Assembly: GCF_030915465.1 (NCBI RefSeq)
Contig: NZ_CP133267.1
Span: 3,399,001 to 3,463,000 of the forward strand
Source: Neobacillus sp. PS3-34
GTDB lineage: Bacteria > Bacillota > Bacilli > Bacillales > Cytobacillaceae
Direction of reading: 5' to 3'
DNA length: 64,000 nucleotides
A model generated the notes under the pieces. The model searched no databases, was not told the origin of the DNA, and was given only the letters and a program-made list of their open reading frames with translations. Below are positions 38,048 through 47,357 of this stretch, piece after piece. Position 1 is the first letter of the stretch. Each line of letters starts with the position of its first letter. The translations under genes and the position numbers were made by a program.

Positions 38048-38446
38048 ATGGGAATTTTAAAAGATATTTTTAAACGATTTCAAAAACAGTGTGAGACAGC
38101 TGAAAATCATCCCGATGAAGAGCTGCGGACCCATTATTATAAAGGAAATTTTAATCAGGTTTTCCAATCCGTTGAGCAATCGTTCAGGCAGGATTCAAAT
38201 TGCCACATTACCAGTGTTTCTAAAGAGCATGGCGAAATTGCGGTAGAAGTAAGACGGCCGGTACCCTGTTTTCTAATCGTGACAATCATTTCTGTTAAGC
38301 CGTTGGAAACAGCCGTAGATTTTAATATTTCTTCAGAGAAAACTTCCTTAACAGGAATGTATCCGCTTTTAAAGAAACAAATTATCACTTACTACGAACG
38401 GATCAATCGTTTACATACTTATGTAGGAAACGGAAGGAACGCGTAA
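38048..38446 (+). CDS. Conserved hypothetical cytosolic protein, 132 aa
   Basis: I do not recognise a defined function. The 132-residue soluble protein has a basic, helical N-terminus (MGILKDIFKRFQKQCETAE). An alternating strand-rich core follows (about 45-105), reading ITSVSKEHGEIAVEV and FLIVTIISVKPLETAVDF. The C-terminus is helical. This pattern of a helix followed by meandering strands resembles small lipid or membrane-surface associated proteins of the DUF1499 type, but only loosely. ATG 38048 follows AAGAGGAAGAGGCAG. Similar proteins lie between speD and nrdR in other Bacillus genomes, from memory. Confidence 0.7.
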   Translation: MGILKDIFKRFQKQCETAENHPDEELRTHYYKGNFNQVFQSVEQSFRQDSNCHITSVSKEHGEIAVEVRRPVPCFLIVTIISVKPLETAVDFNISSEKTSLTGMYPLLKKQIITYYERINRLHTYVGNGRNA

Positions 38447-38540
38447 TTGTTCTTCTTGTGTTACCATTTCCTTTTTAATAAAATATGAATAGAAGAATAT
38501 TCGCAGATTATTATTTTGCAATATATACGGAGCTGATAGT

Positions 38541-38999
38541 ATGAAATGCCCTTCATGCCAAAATAGCGGATCTCGTGTCCTCGATTCCCGTCCGGTTGAC
38601 GAGGCCGGGCAACACGTCGCAGGCGAGAATGCGAAGACTGCGGATTTCGCTTCACTACTTTTGAAAAAATTGAAGAAATTCCTCTTATTGTTGTAAAAAA
38701 AGAGGGAACCCGTGAAGAATTCAGCCGCGATAAAATTTTGAGGGGTCTTATTAAAGCCTGTGAAAAAGGCTGTGCCTTTAAAACAACTTGAGGATATTAT
38801 CCACGAGGTGGAAAAGGAACTGCGAAGCCAGGGTACTTCTGAAATAAACAGTGAAGTAATTGGAGAGATGGTTATGGACAGGCTGGCGAAAATTGATGAG
38901 GTGGCTTATGTCCGCTTTGCTTCTGTTTATCGCCAATTTAAAGATATTAATGTGTTTATAAATGAATTAAGAGAATTGATAAAAAGAGGGCAATCCTAA
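38541..38999 (+). CDS. nrdR: NrdR, ribonucleotide reductase repressor (frame errors at two places)
   Basis: ATP/dATP-sensing repressor of ribonucleotide reductase genes. About 153 codons. The N-terminal zinc ribbon starts [18 protein letters not shown]. At GGCC 38603-38606 a G is missing; GGGCC restores [21 protein letters not shown] with the second Cys pair. The ATP-cone domain follows ([31 protein letters not shown]). At 38763-38770 AAAAAGGCTG is two bases short of AAAAAAGGCCTG, which gives [13 protein letters not shown]. The remainder, to ELIKRGQS, is in frame. Both breaks touch GGCC. GGAG lies nine bases before ATG 38541. The next genes are dnaB and dnaI, and a terminator overlaps the stop. 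Confidence 0.95.
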
Positions 39000-39032
39000 G
39001 AGCTGAAGCGTCAATCTTTAGCTCTTTTTTTA
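38998..39032 (+). terminator. Terminator after nrdR
   Basis: AAGAGCT with AGCTCTT, plus an inner AAG/CTT, then a T run. It overlaps the nrdR stop codon. Confidence 0.85.
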
Positions 39033-39070
39033 AGATATAAAAAAGTATAATTTTTTTAATAGTACTGGTG

Positions 39071-39185
39071 TCTAGCTCCAGCGCCCAGCCCCTCGGGGTC
39101 ATAAGCCCAATCACTTCAGAAATCAGGATTTCCTGCGTGATTCGTCTTATGCCTGTCGGGGCTAACCAGGGCGCTTGCGCTTTTC
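39071..39185. repeat. Palindromic intergenic repeat, copy C
   Basis: Third copy of the repeat, containing only the palindromic core and its AGCTCCA left edge, without the 60-bp flank of copies A and B. Nested arms pair as in copy A, ending GGGCGCTTGCGCTTTT. It lies 24 bases before the dnaB ATG, so it is in the dnaB leader unless a promoter lies within it; TATAAT at 39046-39051 is a possible -10. Confidence 0.87.
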
Positions 39186-39208
39186 TTACTAAGAAAGGAT
39201 TGAAGGAT

Positions 39209-40608
39209 ATGGCGCAGCACTGGCAGGAACTTGTTCCGATTGACCGATATATGGTGGCATCAAATGGGCTGCTGCATGATTATGACCGAAAAGTCTTAAC
39301 CTTTTTATATCAGCCGCTGATCGGTGTTAGCTGTTTCAGTTTATATATGACTCTTTGGCCGAACTTGAGGAGAACCGCTTATGGTCTGATTCTTCATCAC
39401 ATCATATTTTGATGAACCTGTTGGGAATGAATTTGAGCGATATATATGATGCTCGTCTGAAGCTGGAAGGAATAGGACTGTTAAAAGCCTTTGTGAAAAC
39501 AGATGAAGGTGAAAGGGCGTTTATCTATGAATTGCAGCCGCCTTTAACTCCTGAGCAATTTTTTTTAGATGGCATGCTGAACATCTATTTATACAGAAAA
39601 ATTGGCAAAAACCATTTTTTGCGTTTAAAGCGCTTTTTCAGTGACCAGCAAAAGCCTTCTGATAAGGATTACAAAGACATAACAAGAGCGTTCCAGGATG
39701 TTTATACGTCTGCATCCCATGGATCAATGCAGCATATGCAAGAGTATTCGGCTGATTTGAAAGCAGACAAGGATCAGGTTTTTGTTGGCAGGCAGGAGCA
39801 GAAGGGAATCCAAATTGAATCTGATTCATTTAACTTTGATCTCCTGGTCTCAGGTCTAAGTGAAACACTTCTCCCAAGAAAGTCCTTGACTCAAAAGGTT
39901 AGGAGTGCAATAAGCAATCTTTCTTTCTTATATGGAATCGATGCTCTTCAAATGAAGAATATTGTCCTAAGTGCCGTGAACCAGGAAAATGATATTGATG
40001 TCGATGAATTAAGAAAGGCAGCGAGAGACTGGTATCAGTTTGTTCATTATGATCAGCTTCCAGCCTTAATTGAACGGACTCAGCCGGCAATGCATCAGAT
40101 TCAGCAGGATGAACCGAAAACGAAAGAAGAAAAACTCATGCGATATTTGGAGACTGTTTCCCCGCTTCAGTTTTTGAAGGATCTCTCAGGTGGAGCGGAA
40201 CCATCCAAGGCAGATATGCAAATCATTGAAGATGCCATGTTTAAACAAAAGCTTCTTCCGGGAGTAATAAATGTGCTTATTCATTTTGTCATGCTCCGTA
40301 CAGATATGAAGCTGACAAAAGGCTATGTAGAAAAAATGGCCAGCCATTGGAGCCGAAAACAGGTGAAAACCGTAAAAGAAGCAATGGACCTCGCGAAAAA
40401 TGAGCACAGCAAATATATTGGCTGGACTGAAGAAAAAGCTACGAGCGGCAAAACTGCATCAAGGAAAAAGCCAATCAGGACAGAATTTCTGCCAGATTGG
40501 TTTGAAGATAGCGAAAAAGGAACGACCCAGGAGGATAATGGGGAGCAAAAAGAGCTTAACGCGAAAAAACAGGCTCTTGAAGAAAAGTTAAAAGCATTTC
40601 GCAAATAG
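39209..40608 (+). CDS. dnaB: Replication initiation / membrane attachment protein DnaB (one frameshift)
   Basis: Firmicutes DnaB: with DnaD and DnaI it loads the replicative helicase at oriC and at stalled forks. It is not the helicase itself. About 466 codons. Two DDBH-type domains are seen: one N-terminal (about 1-300, QHWQELVPIDRYMVAS, KLEGIGLLKAFVKTDEGERAFIYEL) and one C-terminal (about 310-400, PSKADMQIIEDAMFKQKLLPGVINVLIHFVMLRT). At GGCC 39357-39360 one G is missing; TGGGCC restores LWAELEENRLWSD. The ATG follows GGATTGAAGGAT. It is followed by dnaI after 15 bases, as a primosome operon. Confidence 0.95.
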
Positions 40609-40623
40609 GAGGTGAGCAGTTTC

Positions 40624-41554
40624 ATGGAAAAAATCAATCAAACATTGAAACGGCTGGCATCAAATGAAAATTTTCAAAAAAGATATGAGAAAATGCGAAC
40701 GGATACTCTTAACCATCCTGATGTAAAAGCATTTCTTACCGAGCACCAGAATGAAATTAACAATGAATTGATTGAAAAAAGTATCGGAAAGCTTTTTGAA
40801 TACACAAACCAAAGCAAGGAATGTAATCGGTGCGAGAGCCTTGAGGGGTGTGTAAACATTATGCAGGGATATCACCCTGAATTGGTGCTGCAGCGCAACT
40901 CTATCGATGTTCAATATGATCGCTGCCCTCGTAAGGTCATTGCTGATGAAAAACGAAAGAACGAAAAGCTGATTAAGAGCTTGTATGTTCCTAAGGATAT
41001 ATTAATGGCTTCATTCGATTCGCTGCAAATTGGGCAGGGGAAGATTGATGCTGTTGATAAAGCGGCTTCCTTCGTTATGAATTATCAGCAGGGGCAGAAG
41101 CAGAAGGGACTTTTCCTCTATGGGAAATTTGGGGTTGGAAAGTCGTTTCTGTTAGGAGCGATTGCCAATGAGCTAGCAAAAAAACGGGTATCATCCATGA
41201 TTGTCTATGTTCCGGAATTGCTAAGGGAAATGAAAAGCTCCATCGCTGATTCTACTCTAAATGAAAAAATGGAAACGCTGAAGCGGGAGCCTATTTTGAT
41301 GCTTGATGATATTGGTGCAGAAGCCATGTCAAGCTGGACAAGGGATGAGGTCCTGGGACCTATCCTGCAATTCCGTATGCTTGAAAACCTTCCCACGTTT
41401 TTTACATCTAATTTTGACTTCCAGGGGCTGGAACACCATTTAACGTACAGCCAGCGGGGAGAAGAAGAGAAAATGAAGGCGAGAAGAATGATGGAACGCA
41501 TCCGTTACTTAAGTGAACCCGTCCTGGTGGAATGCGCCGAACCTAAGAAATTGA
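40624..41554 (+). CDS. dnaI: Helicase loader DnaI (C-terminal frameshift)
   Basis: AAA+ ATPase that loads the DnaC helicase. About 310 residues: an N-terminal zinc-binding domain (CNRCESLEGCVN and the later CPRK, about 60-105) and the AAA+ domain with Walker A LFLYGKFGVGKSFLLGAIA, Walker B PILMLDDIGAE, sensor I FFTSNFDFQG and the Arg region. ATG 40624 lies 11 bases after AGGAGG. The raw frame runs on to 41616 through a terminator hairpin, which is not credible. At 41534-41538 GCGCC is a damaged GGCC site; restoring it gives VEGRNLRN and a TGA at 41552-41554, before the hairpin. Confidence 0.93.
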
Positions 41555-41568
41555 GTGATAAACCTATG

Positions 41569-41603
41569 AAAAAATGCGGTGACTTTCTCACCGCATTTTT
41601 TTG
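41569..41603 (+). terminator. Terminator of dnaBI
   Basis: AAAATGCGGTGA pairs with TCACCGCATTTT and is followed by further T residues. Its position supports ending dnaI at 41554. Confidence 0.93.
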
Positions 41604-41700
41604 TTTCCAGGAATAGCTAAACATCTTTCAGCCCGCTTCTATTTTGGCCAAGTCCCCCATATACATTAAACAGAGATTCTGGAAACAAGGGGGGATCTGT

Positions 41701-42552
41701 TTGGTCGAAATTATTTTTCAAAGCGAAAAGGATGGACACAGCCTGTATGATCATCTGAAAAAGCGATTAAAACAGGAATATCATCAAAATATTCTTCTAA
41801 TTGAAGATCGACATATATTCAAAATTAGAATTAGCGGCCTGGAAAATAAAACGATTGATATTATAAAGGGTGCATTTTTTGAATTTATTTACAGGCTTAA
41901 GCAGGAGGATTGGTTTCGTAAAATTTTAAAAGAAAAGTTTTATTTTGAAGACCCAGAAGAGCAGCAGAATATCCTGGAGATTATTTATTCTGTTTTGGAA
42001 GGAAATAGGAAAGATCTGACTATTTCTCACAAACTCTCAAATGAAGATTGCGGAATAAGGGAAGCAATTGAACAAATGTTCATGGAAAAGGTCTCTTTTT
42101 CCTTTGATTCCTTTGTGCAATTCAGGCTGCGTTCCTATCTGAAACAACTGGAAAGCTATGTTGAAATATCGATAGATGAGTATAAGATGGAACAGGAATA
42201 TCAAATGTTCGTACAGACTCTGAGGGACTTTCTTTCAAAACGACCGGAAAAATTGTCATGTGTACATGTTGCTTTTGATGAGGAAATTACTTTTTTTGAT
42301 GAGCATTTCCTAGAGATTAAAAGAAGTGAGCTTGCTAAAATGATTGACCGTCGTCTTTTGTTTAACCATCCAGTGTACGTTGATTCCGTTTCAATCGCTC
42401 CTCTTTTGTCGATTGCTCCAAGAAGTATTGTTATTTATGCTGAAGAATCCGATCAGCCCTTGATACGGACAATCCAAAACATTTTTGAAGAACGGGTAAC
42501 GCTCCACCCAATTTCAGAACTGGCTGAAAGAAAAAGGAATGTATCATCTTAA
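41701..42552 (+). CDS. ytxC: Sporulation protein YtxC
   Basis: A 283-residue soluble protein of the YtxC family, associated with sporulation in Bacillus; biochemical role unknown. It is rich in Lys, Glu and aromatic residues. The segment FSFDSFVQFRLRSYLKQLESYVEISIDEYKMEQEYQ (about 140-175) is the conserved helical core, and the C-terminus is a mixed domain ending in a polar tail. TTG 41701 is chosen because AAGGGGGGAT lies four to thirteen bases upstream and the length fits relatives (about 281). Start codons farther upstream lack a ribosome binding site. It lies between dnaBI and thrS, as in B. subtilis. Confidence 0.88.
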   Translation: MVEIIFQSEKDGHSLYDHLKKRLKQEYHQNILLIEDRHIFKIRISGLENKTIDIIKGAFFEFIYRLKQEDWFRKILKEKFYFEDPEEQQNILEIIYSVLEGNRKDLTISHKLSNEDCGIREAIEQMFMEKVSFSFDSFVQFRLRSYLKQLESYVEISIDEYKMEQEYQMFVQTLRDFLSKRPEKLSCVHVAFDEEITFFDEHFLEIKRSELAKMIDRRLLFNHPVYVDSVSIAPLLSIAPRSIVIYAEESDQPLIRTIQNIFEERVTLHPISELAERKRNVSS

Positions 42553-42572
42553 AAATAATTGCATTTGTCCGC

Positions 42573-42601
42573 TTGATTTTTCCATTTTAAAAAATTATAA
42601 T
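42573..42601 (+). promoter_or_regulatory. Promoter of thrS
   Basis: TTGATT (42573-42578) and a perfect TATAAT (42596-42601) are 17 bp apart. Confidence 0.75.
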
Positions 42602-42607
42602 AACGTA

Positions 42608-42896
42608 CATAGTAATTTTAATCGAACAAAAGTGATGATAAGGATAAGGGTATTCTTTTACGGTTTCCAGAGAGGGAAGGCTTGCTGAAAACTTCCCAGC
42701 ACGAATCGAATGCTTACCGCCTTTAAACTTCAGTCGTGAAAATTTCATCTCAAAAATGAAGTGAGTAATTACTGACGGCCGCAGCCGTTAACCTGACCAC
42801 AAAGCTGGCTTATATTATTATTTGCCGGAAAATTGGGTGGAACCACGTGTTTATTTAAACTCGTCCCTTTACCAGGGACGGGTTTTTTTATTTTTT
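42608..42896 (+). ncRNA. T-box leader of thrS
   Basis: tRNA-responsive leader. The T-box/antiterminator element is AATTGGGTGGAACCACG (about 42831-42847). The competing terminator is CGTCCC/GGGACG (42862-42880) followed by a T run. Upstream sequence has the GA-rich lower Stem I pattern (AGTGATGATAAGGATAAGGG). Uncharged tRNA-Thr should favour read-through. I could not place the specifier codon with confidence. Confidence 0.88.
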
Positions 42897-42972
42897 TAAA
42901 AGTTTTGCAAATCAGAATGCAGCGTAAACTGCTACGCCTGATCTGCATCCAAAATTCAAAGGAGGAATTAAC

Positions 42973-44904
42973 ATGTCAGAAGTTGTGAAAATATCGTTTC
43001 CTGATGGGGCAATAAAGGAGTTCCCTGTCGGTACGACAACTGAAGATATTGCTGCTTCCATTAGCCCAGGGCTTAAGAAAAAAGCGATTGCCGGCAAATG
43101 GAATGGCCAACTGTATGATCTTCGCCGTCCAATCATGTTGGATGGTTCGATAGAAATCGTCACTCCGGAATCAAATGAAGCACTGGAGGTATTGCGCCAT
43201 AGTACAGCTCACCTAATGGCACAGGCGATTAAAAGGCTGTACCCTCATGTAAAGCTGGGGATTGGCAGGTCATTGAAGGTGGATTCTACTACGATATCGA
43301 TCTGGAGGAATCTTTGACACCTGAAGATCTCCCGAAGATTGAAAAAGAAATGGCCAAAATCGTGAATGAAAACATTGATGTTGAACGCAAGGAAGTTAGC
43401 CGGAATGATGCAGTAAAGCTATATAAAGAGATTGGCGATGAATACAAGCTTGAGCTGATTGAAGCGATTCCTGAAAATGAAACAGTAACAATTTATGAAC
43501 AGGGAGACTTTTTTGATCTTTGCCGTGGAATTCACGTTCCGTCAACTGGAAAAATTAAAGAATTCAAACTGTTGAGCATTGCGGGTGCTTACTGGCGCGG
43601 CAACAGCGATAATAAAATGCTGCAACGCATTTATGGAACAGCCTTCTTTAAGAAGGAGGATCTGGCTGAGCATCTCCGTTTATTGGAGGAGGCCGAAAGA
43701 ACGTGACCACCGCAAGCTAGGAAAAGAATTGAATCTATTTACAAATTCGCAAAAAGTGGGCCAGGGATTGCCAATGTGGCTTCCTAAGGGAGCAACGATC
43801 CGCCGAATTGTGGAACGTTATATAGTGGATAAAGAAGAGCGGTTAGGCTATGACCATGTCTATACTCCAATCATGGGAAGTGTGGATCTTTATAAAACTT
43901 CAGGGCACTGGGACCATTATCAAGATGACATGTTCCCGGTTATGGATATGGATAACGAGCAATTGGTTCTTCGCCCAATGAATTGTCCGCACCACATGAT
44001 GGTTTATAAAAACAGCATCCACAGCTACCGGGAGCTTCCGATCCGAATTGCTGAGCTAGGCTTGATGCACCGCTATGAAATGTCTGGTGCATTATCAGGA
44101 TTGCAGCGTGTTCGCGGAATGACTCTAAATGATGCTCATATTTTTGTAAGGCCAGACCAAATAAAAGAAGAATTCCAGCGTGTTGTCCGCCTGGTTCTTG
44201 ATGTTTATAAAGATTTTGATCTGAATGATTATTCTTTCCGTTTATCCTACCGTGATCCGCAGGATAAAGAAAAATACTTTGATGATGATGCGATGTGGGA
44301 AAAAGCACAAAGCATGCTGAAAGAAGCGATGGATGAGCTTGGCCTTGATTATTTCGAAGCCGAAGGAGAGGCGGCGTTTTACGGCCTTAAGCTGGATGTC
44401 CAGGTAAGGACTGCATTAGGTAAAGATGAAACGCTCTCAACTGTTCAGCTTGATTTCTTACTTCCTGAGAGATTTGACTTAACTTACATTGGCGAAGATG
44501 GCAAGCATCACCGTCCGGTTGTTATTCACCGTGGCGTGGTTTCGACTATGGAACGTTTTGTTGCTTTCCTAATTGAGGAATACAAAGGAGCGTTCCCTAC
44601 TTGGCTTGCTCCAGTCCAGGTTCAGGTTATCCCAGTTTCTCCGGGAGTTCATCATGACTATGCGCTTAAGGTTAAGGAACAGCTTCAGAATGAAGGATTC
44701 CGCGTAGATCTGGATGGACGCGATGAAAAGATCGGTTATAAAGTCCGTGAAGCTCAAATGCAGAAAATTCCTTATATGCTAGTTGTTGGCGATAAGGAAG
44801 TAGAAGAAGGAGCCGTAAACGTAAGAAAATACGGTGAGCAAAAATCGGAAACTGTTCCGTTTGCTGAATTCATTTCGGCTTTAAAAGCTGAAGTTAAAAG
44901 GTAA
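42973..44904 (+). CDS. thrS: Threonyl-tRNA synthetase (two frameshifts)
   Basis: Class II synthetase charging tRNA-Thr, about 643 residues: TGS domain (1-64, [22 protein letters not shown]), editing domain with [16 protein letters not shown] (HxxxH), core with motif 2 region [15 protein letters not shown] (zinc Cys) and [19 protein letters not shown], and the anticodon-binding domain. ATG 42973 follows AGGAGGAATTAAC. Two breaks occur. Near 43264-43269 GGCAGG is one base short, and a GGCC-containing version restores the [13 protein letters not shown] motif. At GGCC 43691-43694 an extra G follows; without it the sequence reads [15 protein letters not shown]. All parts are conserved and the enzyme is essential, so these are errors. 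Confidence 0.96.
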
Positions 44905-44906
44905 TG

Positions 44907-44940
44907 GAAAAAAGAGAGGAGCATTCCTCTCTTTTTTATT
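44907..44940 (+). terminator. Terminator of thrS
   Basis: AAAGAGAGG pairs with CCTCTCTTT around AGCATT and is followed by TTTATT. Confidence 0.92.
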
Positions 44941-45013
44941 AATTACAAAAAAACTATTGTAAAGAACTTATTCTTTTGCTAAAATACAAAGCGTTGTGAT
45001 AAAAAATGTTTGT

Positions 45014-45043
45014 TTGACATACCATTGTCATTTGTGATATAGT
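45014..45043 (+). promoter_or_regulatory. Promoter of infC-rpmI-rplT
   Basis: A perfect TTGACA (45014-45019) and TATAGT (45038-45043) with an 18-bp spacer; the start would be near 45050. Confidence 0.8.
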
Positions 45044-45049
45044 TACAAA

Positions 45050-45205
45050 GGTAAAACTGAATACGAGTTTTAGGGAAAAGAAGAAGCACCCGCTTCTCAC
45101 CTGGTTGACGCTATATTGCAGTTGGCAGGTTTTACGTGAACGAATTGAACCATTTGATGTGTTTCGTAAAGTGTGGGTGATTTCATCCGCACTTTTTTGT
45201 TTGTG
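45050..45205 (+). ncRNA. L20 ribosomal protein leader
   Basis: Autoregulatory leader that binds excess L20 and terminates transcription of infC-rpmI-rplT. The characteristic AGAAGCACCCGCTTCTCAC element (45082-45100) and a terminator formed by AAGTGTGGGTGA and TCCGCACTT (45169-45193) with a following T run are present. The region 45206-45375 beyond it is the rest of the leader, with no other signal recognised. Confidence 0.85.
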
Positions 45206-45375
45206 TGAGAAAACGAGGTATCCCATTGTGGGTGCTTGTTGTTTTTAATGCTTGCCGATTCAACCTGGTGTCTTAGTCTAGGTTTGATGATCAGGGATAT
45301 TCTTCTTCATTCATCACATAGATGTTTCTTGACCCGGACGTTGTATTCGTGAAAAAACCTTGGAGGTGGCTAACT

Positions 45376-45891
45376 ATTAGCAAAGACATGCTGTTGAACG
45401 AAGGTATTCGTGCTCGTGAAGTCCGTTTGATTGACCAGAATGGCGAGCAGCTTGGAATTAAATCAAAAATTGAAGCGCTTGAGATTGCCGGACGCGTTAA
45501 TCTTGATGTGGTGCTTGTTGCACCGAACGCGAAGCCTCCGGTAGCCCGAATTATGGATTATGGTAAATTCAAATTCGAGCAGCAAAAGAAAGACAAAGAA
45601 GCGCGCAAAAATCAAAAAATCATCACTACCAAAGAAGTACGCTTAAGTCCTACGATAGATGAGCACGACTTTAATACAAAGCTTCGCAATGCCATCAAAT
45701 TCTTAGAAAAAGGCGACAAGGTAAAAGCTTCGATCCGCTTTAAGGGCCGTGCGATTACCCATAAAGAAATCGGCCAGCGTGTTCTGGACCGTTTTTCTGA
45801 AGCGTGCAAGGAAGTTGCTACGATCGAGTCTCATCCTAAAATGGATGGACGGAGCATGTTCCTGGTTTTAGCACCTAAAATCGACAAGTAA
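45376..45891 (+). CDS. infC: Translation initiation factor IF-3
   Basis: Binds the 30S subunit, checks the start codon and prevents early 50S joining. The product has 171 residues. I assign the rare start codon ATT 45376, nine bases after GGAGG, because the family begins at [20 protein letters not shown] and infC is known to start with ATT in B. subtilis and E. coli, where IF-3 represses its own non-standard start. The N domain (about 1-75) includes [20 protein letters not shown], and the C domain (about 85-171) includes [19 protein letters not shown]. It is first in the operon with rpmI and rplT. Confidence 0.96.
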   Translation: MSKDMLLNEGIRAREVRLIDQNGEQLGIKSKIEALEIAGRVNLDVVLVAPNAKPPVARIMDYGKFKFEQQKKDKEARKNQKIITTKEVRLSPTIDEHDFNTKLRNAIKFLEKGDKVKASIRFKGRAITHKEIGQRVLDRFSEACKEVATIESHPKMDGRSMFLVLAPKIDK

Positions 45892-45907
45892 TAGGGAGGA
45901 ATTCCAA

Positions 45908-46108
45908 ATGCCAAAAATGAAAACTCACCGCGGCGCTGCAAAGCGTTTCAAGAAAACTGGATCTGGTAAACTGAAGCGTTCACATGCATACACTAGCCAC
46001 TTATTCGCTAACAAATCAACAAAAGCTAAGCGTAAGCTTCGTAAATCAGCAGTTGTTTCAAAAGGTGATTTCAAACGCATTAAGCAATTACTAGACAACA
46101 TCAGATAA
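45908..46108 (+). CDS. rpmI: 50S ribosomal protein L35
   Basis: A small basic protein of the large ribosomal subunit, 66 residues. It has the family N-terminus [20 protein letters not shown] and the motif [17 protein letters not shown]. The ATG follows AGGGAGGAATTCCAA. It lies 16 bases after infC and 35 before rplT in the same operon. Codon use is strongly biased, as expected for a highly expressed gene. Confidence 0.98.
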   Translation: MPKMKTHRGAAKRFKKTGSGKLKRSHAYTSHLFANKSTKAKRKLRKSAVVSKGDFKRIKQLLDNIR

Positions 46109-46143
46109 TATCGGAAGATTGATATATATAGGAGGGAAATTAC

Positions 46144-46503
46144 ATGCCACGTGTAAAAGGCGGTACTGTTACTCGCAAACGTCGTAAAAGAGTTCTTAAA
46201 TTAGCAAAAGGTTATTTCGGTTCAAAACATACATTATATAAAGTTGCTAACCAGCAGGTTATGAAATCCCTAATGTATGCATTCCGCGACCGTCGCCAGA
46301 AAAAGCGCGACTTCCGCAAACTATGGATTACTCGTATCAACGCAGCAGCTCGCATGAACGGTCTTTCTTACAGCCGTTTAATGCACGGTCTTAAGCTTGC
46401 AGGTATCGAAGTAAACCGCAAGATGCTTGCTGAATTAGCAGTAAGCGATGCTAACGCTTTTGCTCAATTAGCAGAAGCTGCAAAACAACAAAACAATAAG
46501 TAA
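46144..46503 (+). CDS. rplT: 50S ribosomal protein L20
   Basis: Large-subunit assembly protein that binds 23S rRNA and, in excess, the operon leader to repress it. The 119 residues match the family exactly: [23 protein letters not shown] at the extended basic N-terminus, then the globular C-terminus with [19 protein letters not shown] and [17 protein letters not shown]. The ATG follows AGGAGGGAAATTAC. A strong terminator follows and ends the infC operon. Confidence 0.98.
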   Translation: MPRVKGGTVTRKRRKRVLKLAKGYFGSKHTLYKVANQQVMKSLMYAFRDRRQKKRDFRKLWITRINAAARMNGLSYSRLMHGLKLAGIEVNRKMLAELAVSDANAFAQLAEAAKQQNNK

Positions 46504-46507
46504 TAAC

Positions 46508-46546
46508 GATAAAAAGCCATTCTCTTCAGGGAGAATGGCTTTTTGC
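46508..46546 (+). terminator. Terminator of infC-rpmI-rplT
   Basis: AAAAGCCATTCTC pairs with GAGAATGGCTTTT around TTCAGG and ends in T residues. Confidence 0.93.
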
Positions 46547-46561
46547 ATAGGAGGAATGGAT

Positions 46562-46840
46562 ATGCATAGTAATACGCTTTTATTAGCTGCTTATTTGATT
46601 ATGAACATAATCGGTTTATTTATAATGAAGGTTGATAAACAAAGAGCCATAAAGCATCAATATCGTATTCAGGAAAAAACGTTATGGCTTGTGGCCATTT
46701 TTGGAGGAGCGGTTGGAACGACTGCAGGAATGCAGATGTTTCGCCATAAAACGAAGCATCTTTCCTTTAAGCTCGGCTTTCCAGTTCTTGCCGTTATTGA
46801 GTTTGTGATCTTTGTATATTTTAGCTTCAAATTTTCATAG
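46562..46840 (+). CDS. ysdA: DUF1294 membrane protein YsdA
   Basis: A 92-residue membrane protein of unknown function. Three hydrophobic segments are predicted (about 5-24, 39-56 and 70-90). The DUF1294 signature DKQRAIKHQYRIQEKTLWLVAIFGGAVGTTAGMQMFRHKTKH is visible in two parts, with the conserved MxxxRHKT. ATG 46562 is seven bases from AGGAGG; ATG 46556 is too close to it. It sits directly after the rplT terminator and is convergent with ysdB. Confidence 0.9.
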   Translation: MHSNTLLLAAYLIMNIIGLFIMKVDKQRAIKHQYRIQEKTLWLVAIFGGAVGTTAGMQMFRHKTKHLSFKLGFPVLAVIEFVIFVYFSFKFS

Positions 46841-46851
46841 TATTTGGCAGC

Positions 46852-47235
46852 CTATTGTTCACCCAATAATTCTTTAACGGGGCTTTTCCAATCTAAGCGT
46901 GCAGCAGGATAGTGCTCTAAAATCTTTTTCTCAAGAAAAATAAAGTCATCGCGCACCAATCCTTTTAAGGACGGATTATCCTTTGGCCAGACAATTATCG
47001 ATACAACTTCAAACGCGCTTGCCGTTTGGCCTAAATATTTTTCACCTTCAAAAAGTACTCCTTTATAGGTGAGCAAAAAGTTCTTTTTCACATTTTCCTG
47101 AACATCCAGTAAAAAAAACTTTCTTTGTCTATGGGCTAAATCAAGCTTTCGAATTGGATCTAAAATATATCTTATTGCTATTGAAATAAAGAAAATGATT
47201 AATGCCAATAATAGGATTCGAAGCAGCCATACCAT
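46852..47235 (-). CDS. ysdB: YsdB family protein
   Basis: A 127-residue protein with one N-terminal TM helix (about 2-24, VWLLRILLLALIIFFISIAI) and a cytoplasmic domain, matching Bacillus YsdB, which belongs to the sigma-W cell-envelope stress regulon in B. subtilis (family knowledge). Function unknown. The C-terminal part reads AFEVVSIIVWPKDNPSLKGLVRDDFIFLEKKILE. The ATG at 47235 follows GGAGGGCATTTTT on the minus strand. No sigma-W promoter was identified with confidence in the short gap before the dUTPase gene. Confidence 0.88.
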   Translation of the reverse strand: MVWLLRILLLALIIFFISIAIRYILDPIRKLDLAHRQRKFFLLDVQENVKKNFLLTYKGVLFEGEKYLGQTASAFEVVSIIVWPKDNPSLKGLVRDDFIFLEKKILEHYPAARLDWKSPVKELLGEQ

Positions 47236-47357
47236 AAAAATGCCCTCCAGCTATTTTTCTTTTTTTACGAGTGAGGCTCTCGAAAAGTTTCATTACCCAT
47301 CAATTATAAAAAAATATAATTTTCATAATAACAGATCTAAAGAAATGGATGATAAAG

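Noticed and set aside
41555..41616. Extended DnaI C-terminus running to 41616
   Set aside because: The extra residues are translated from a rho-independent terminator hairpin. A damaged GGCC at 41534 explains the wrong frame, and the family C-terminus ends at the TGA 41552-41554.
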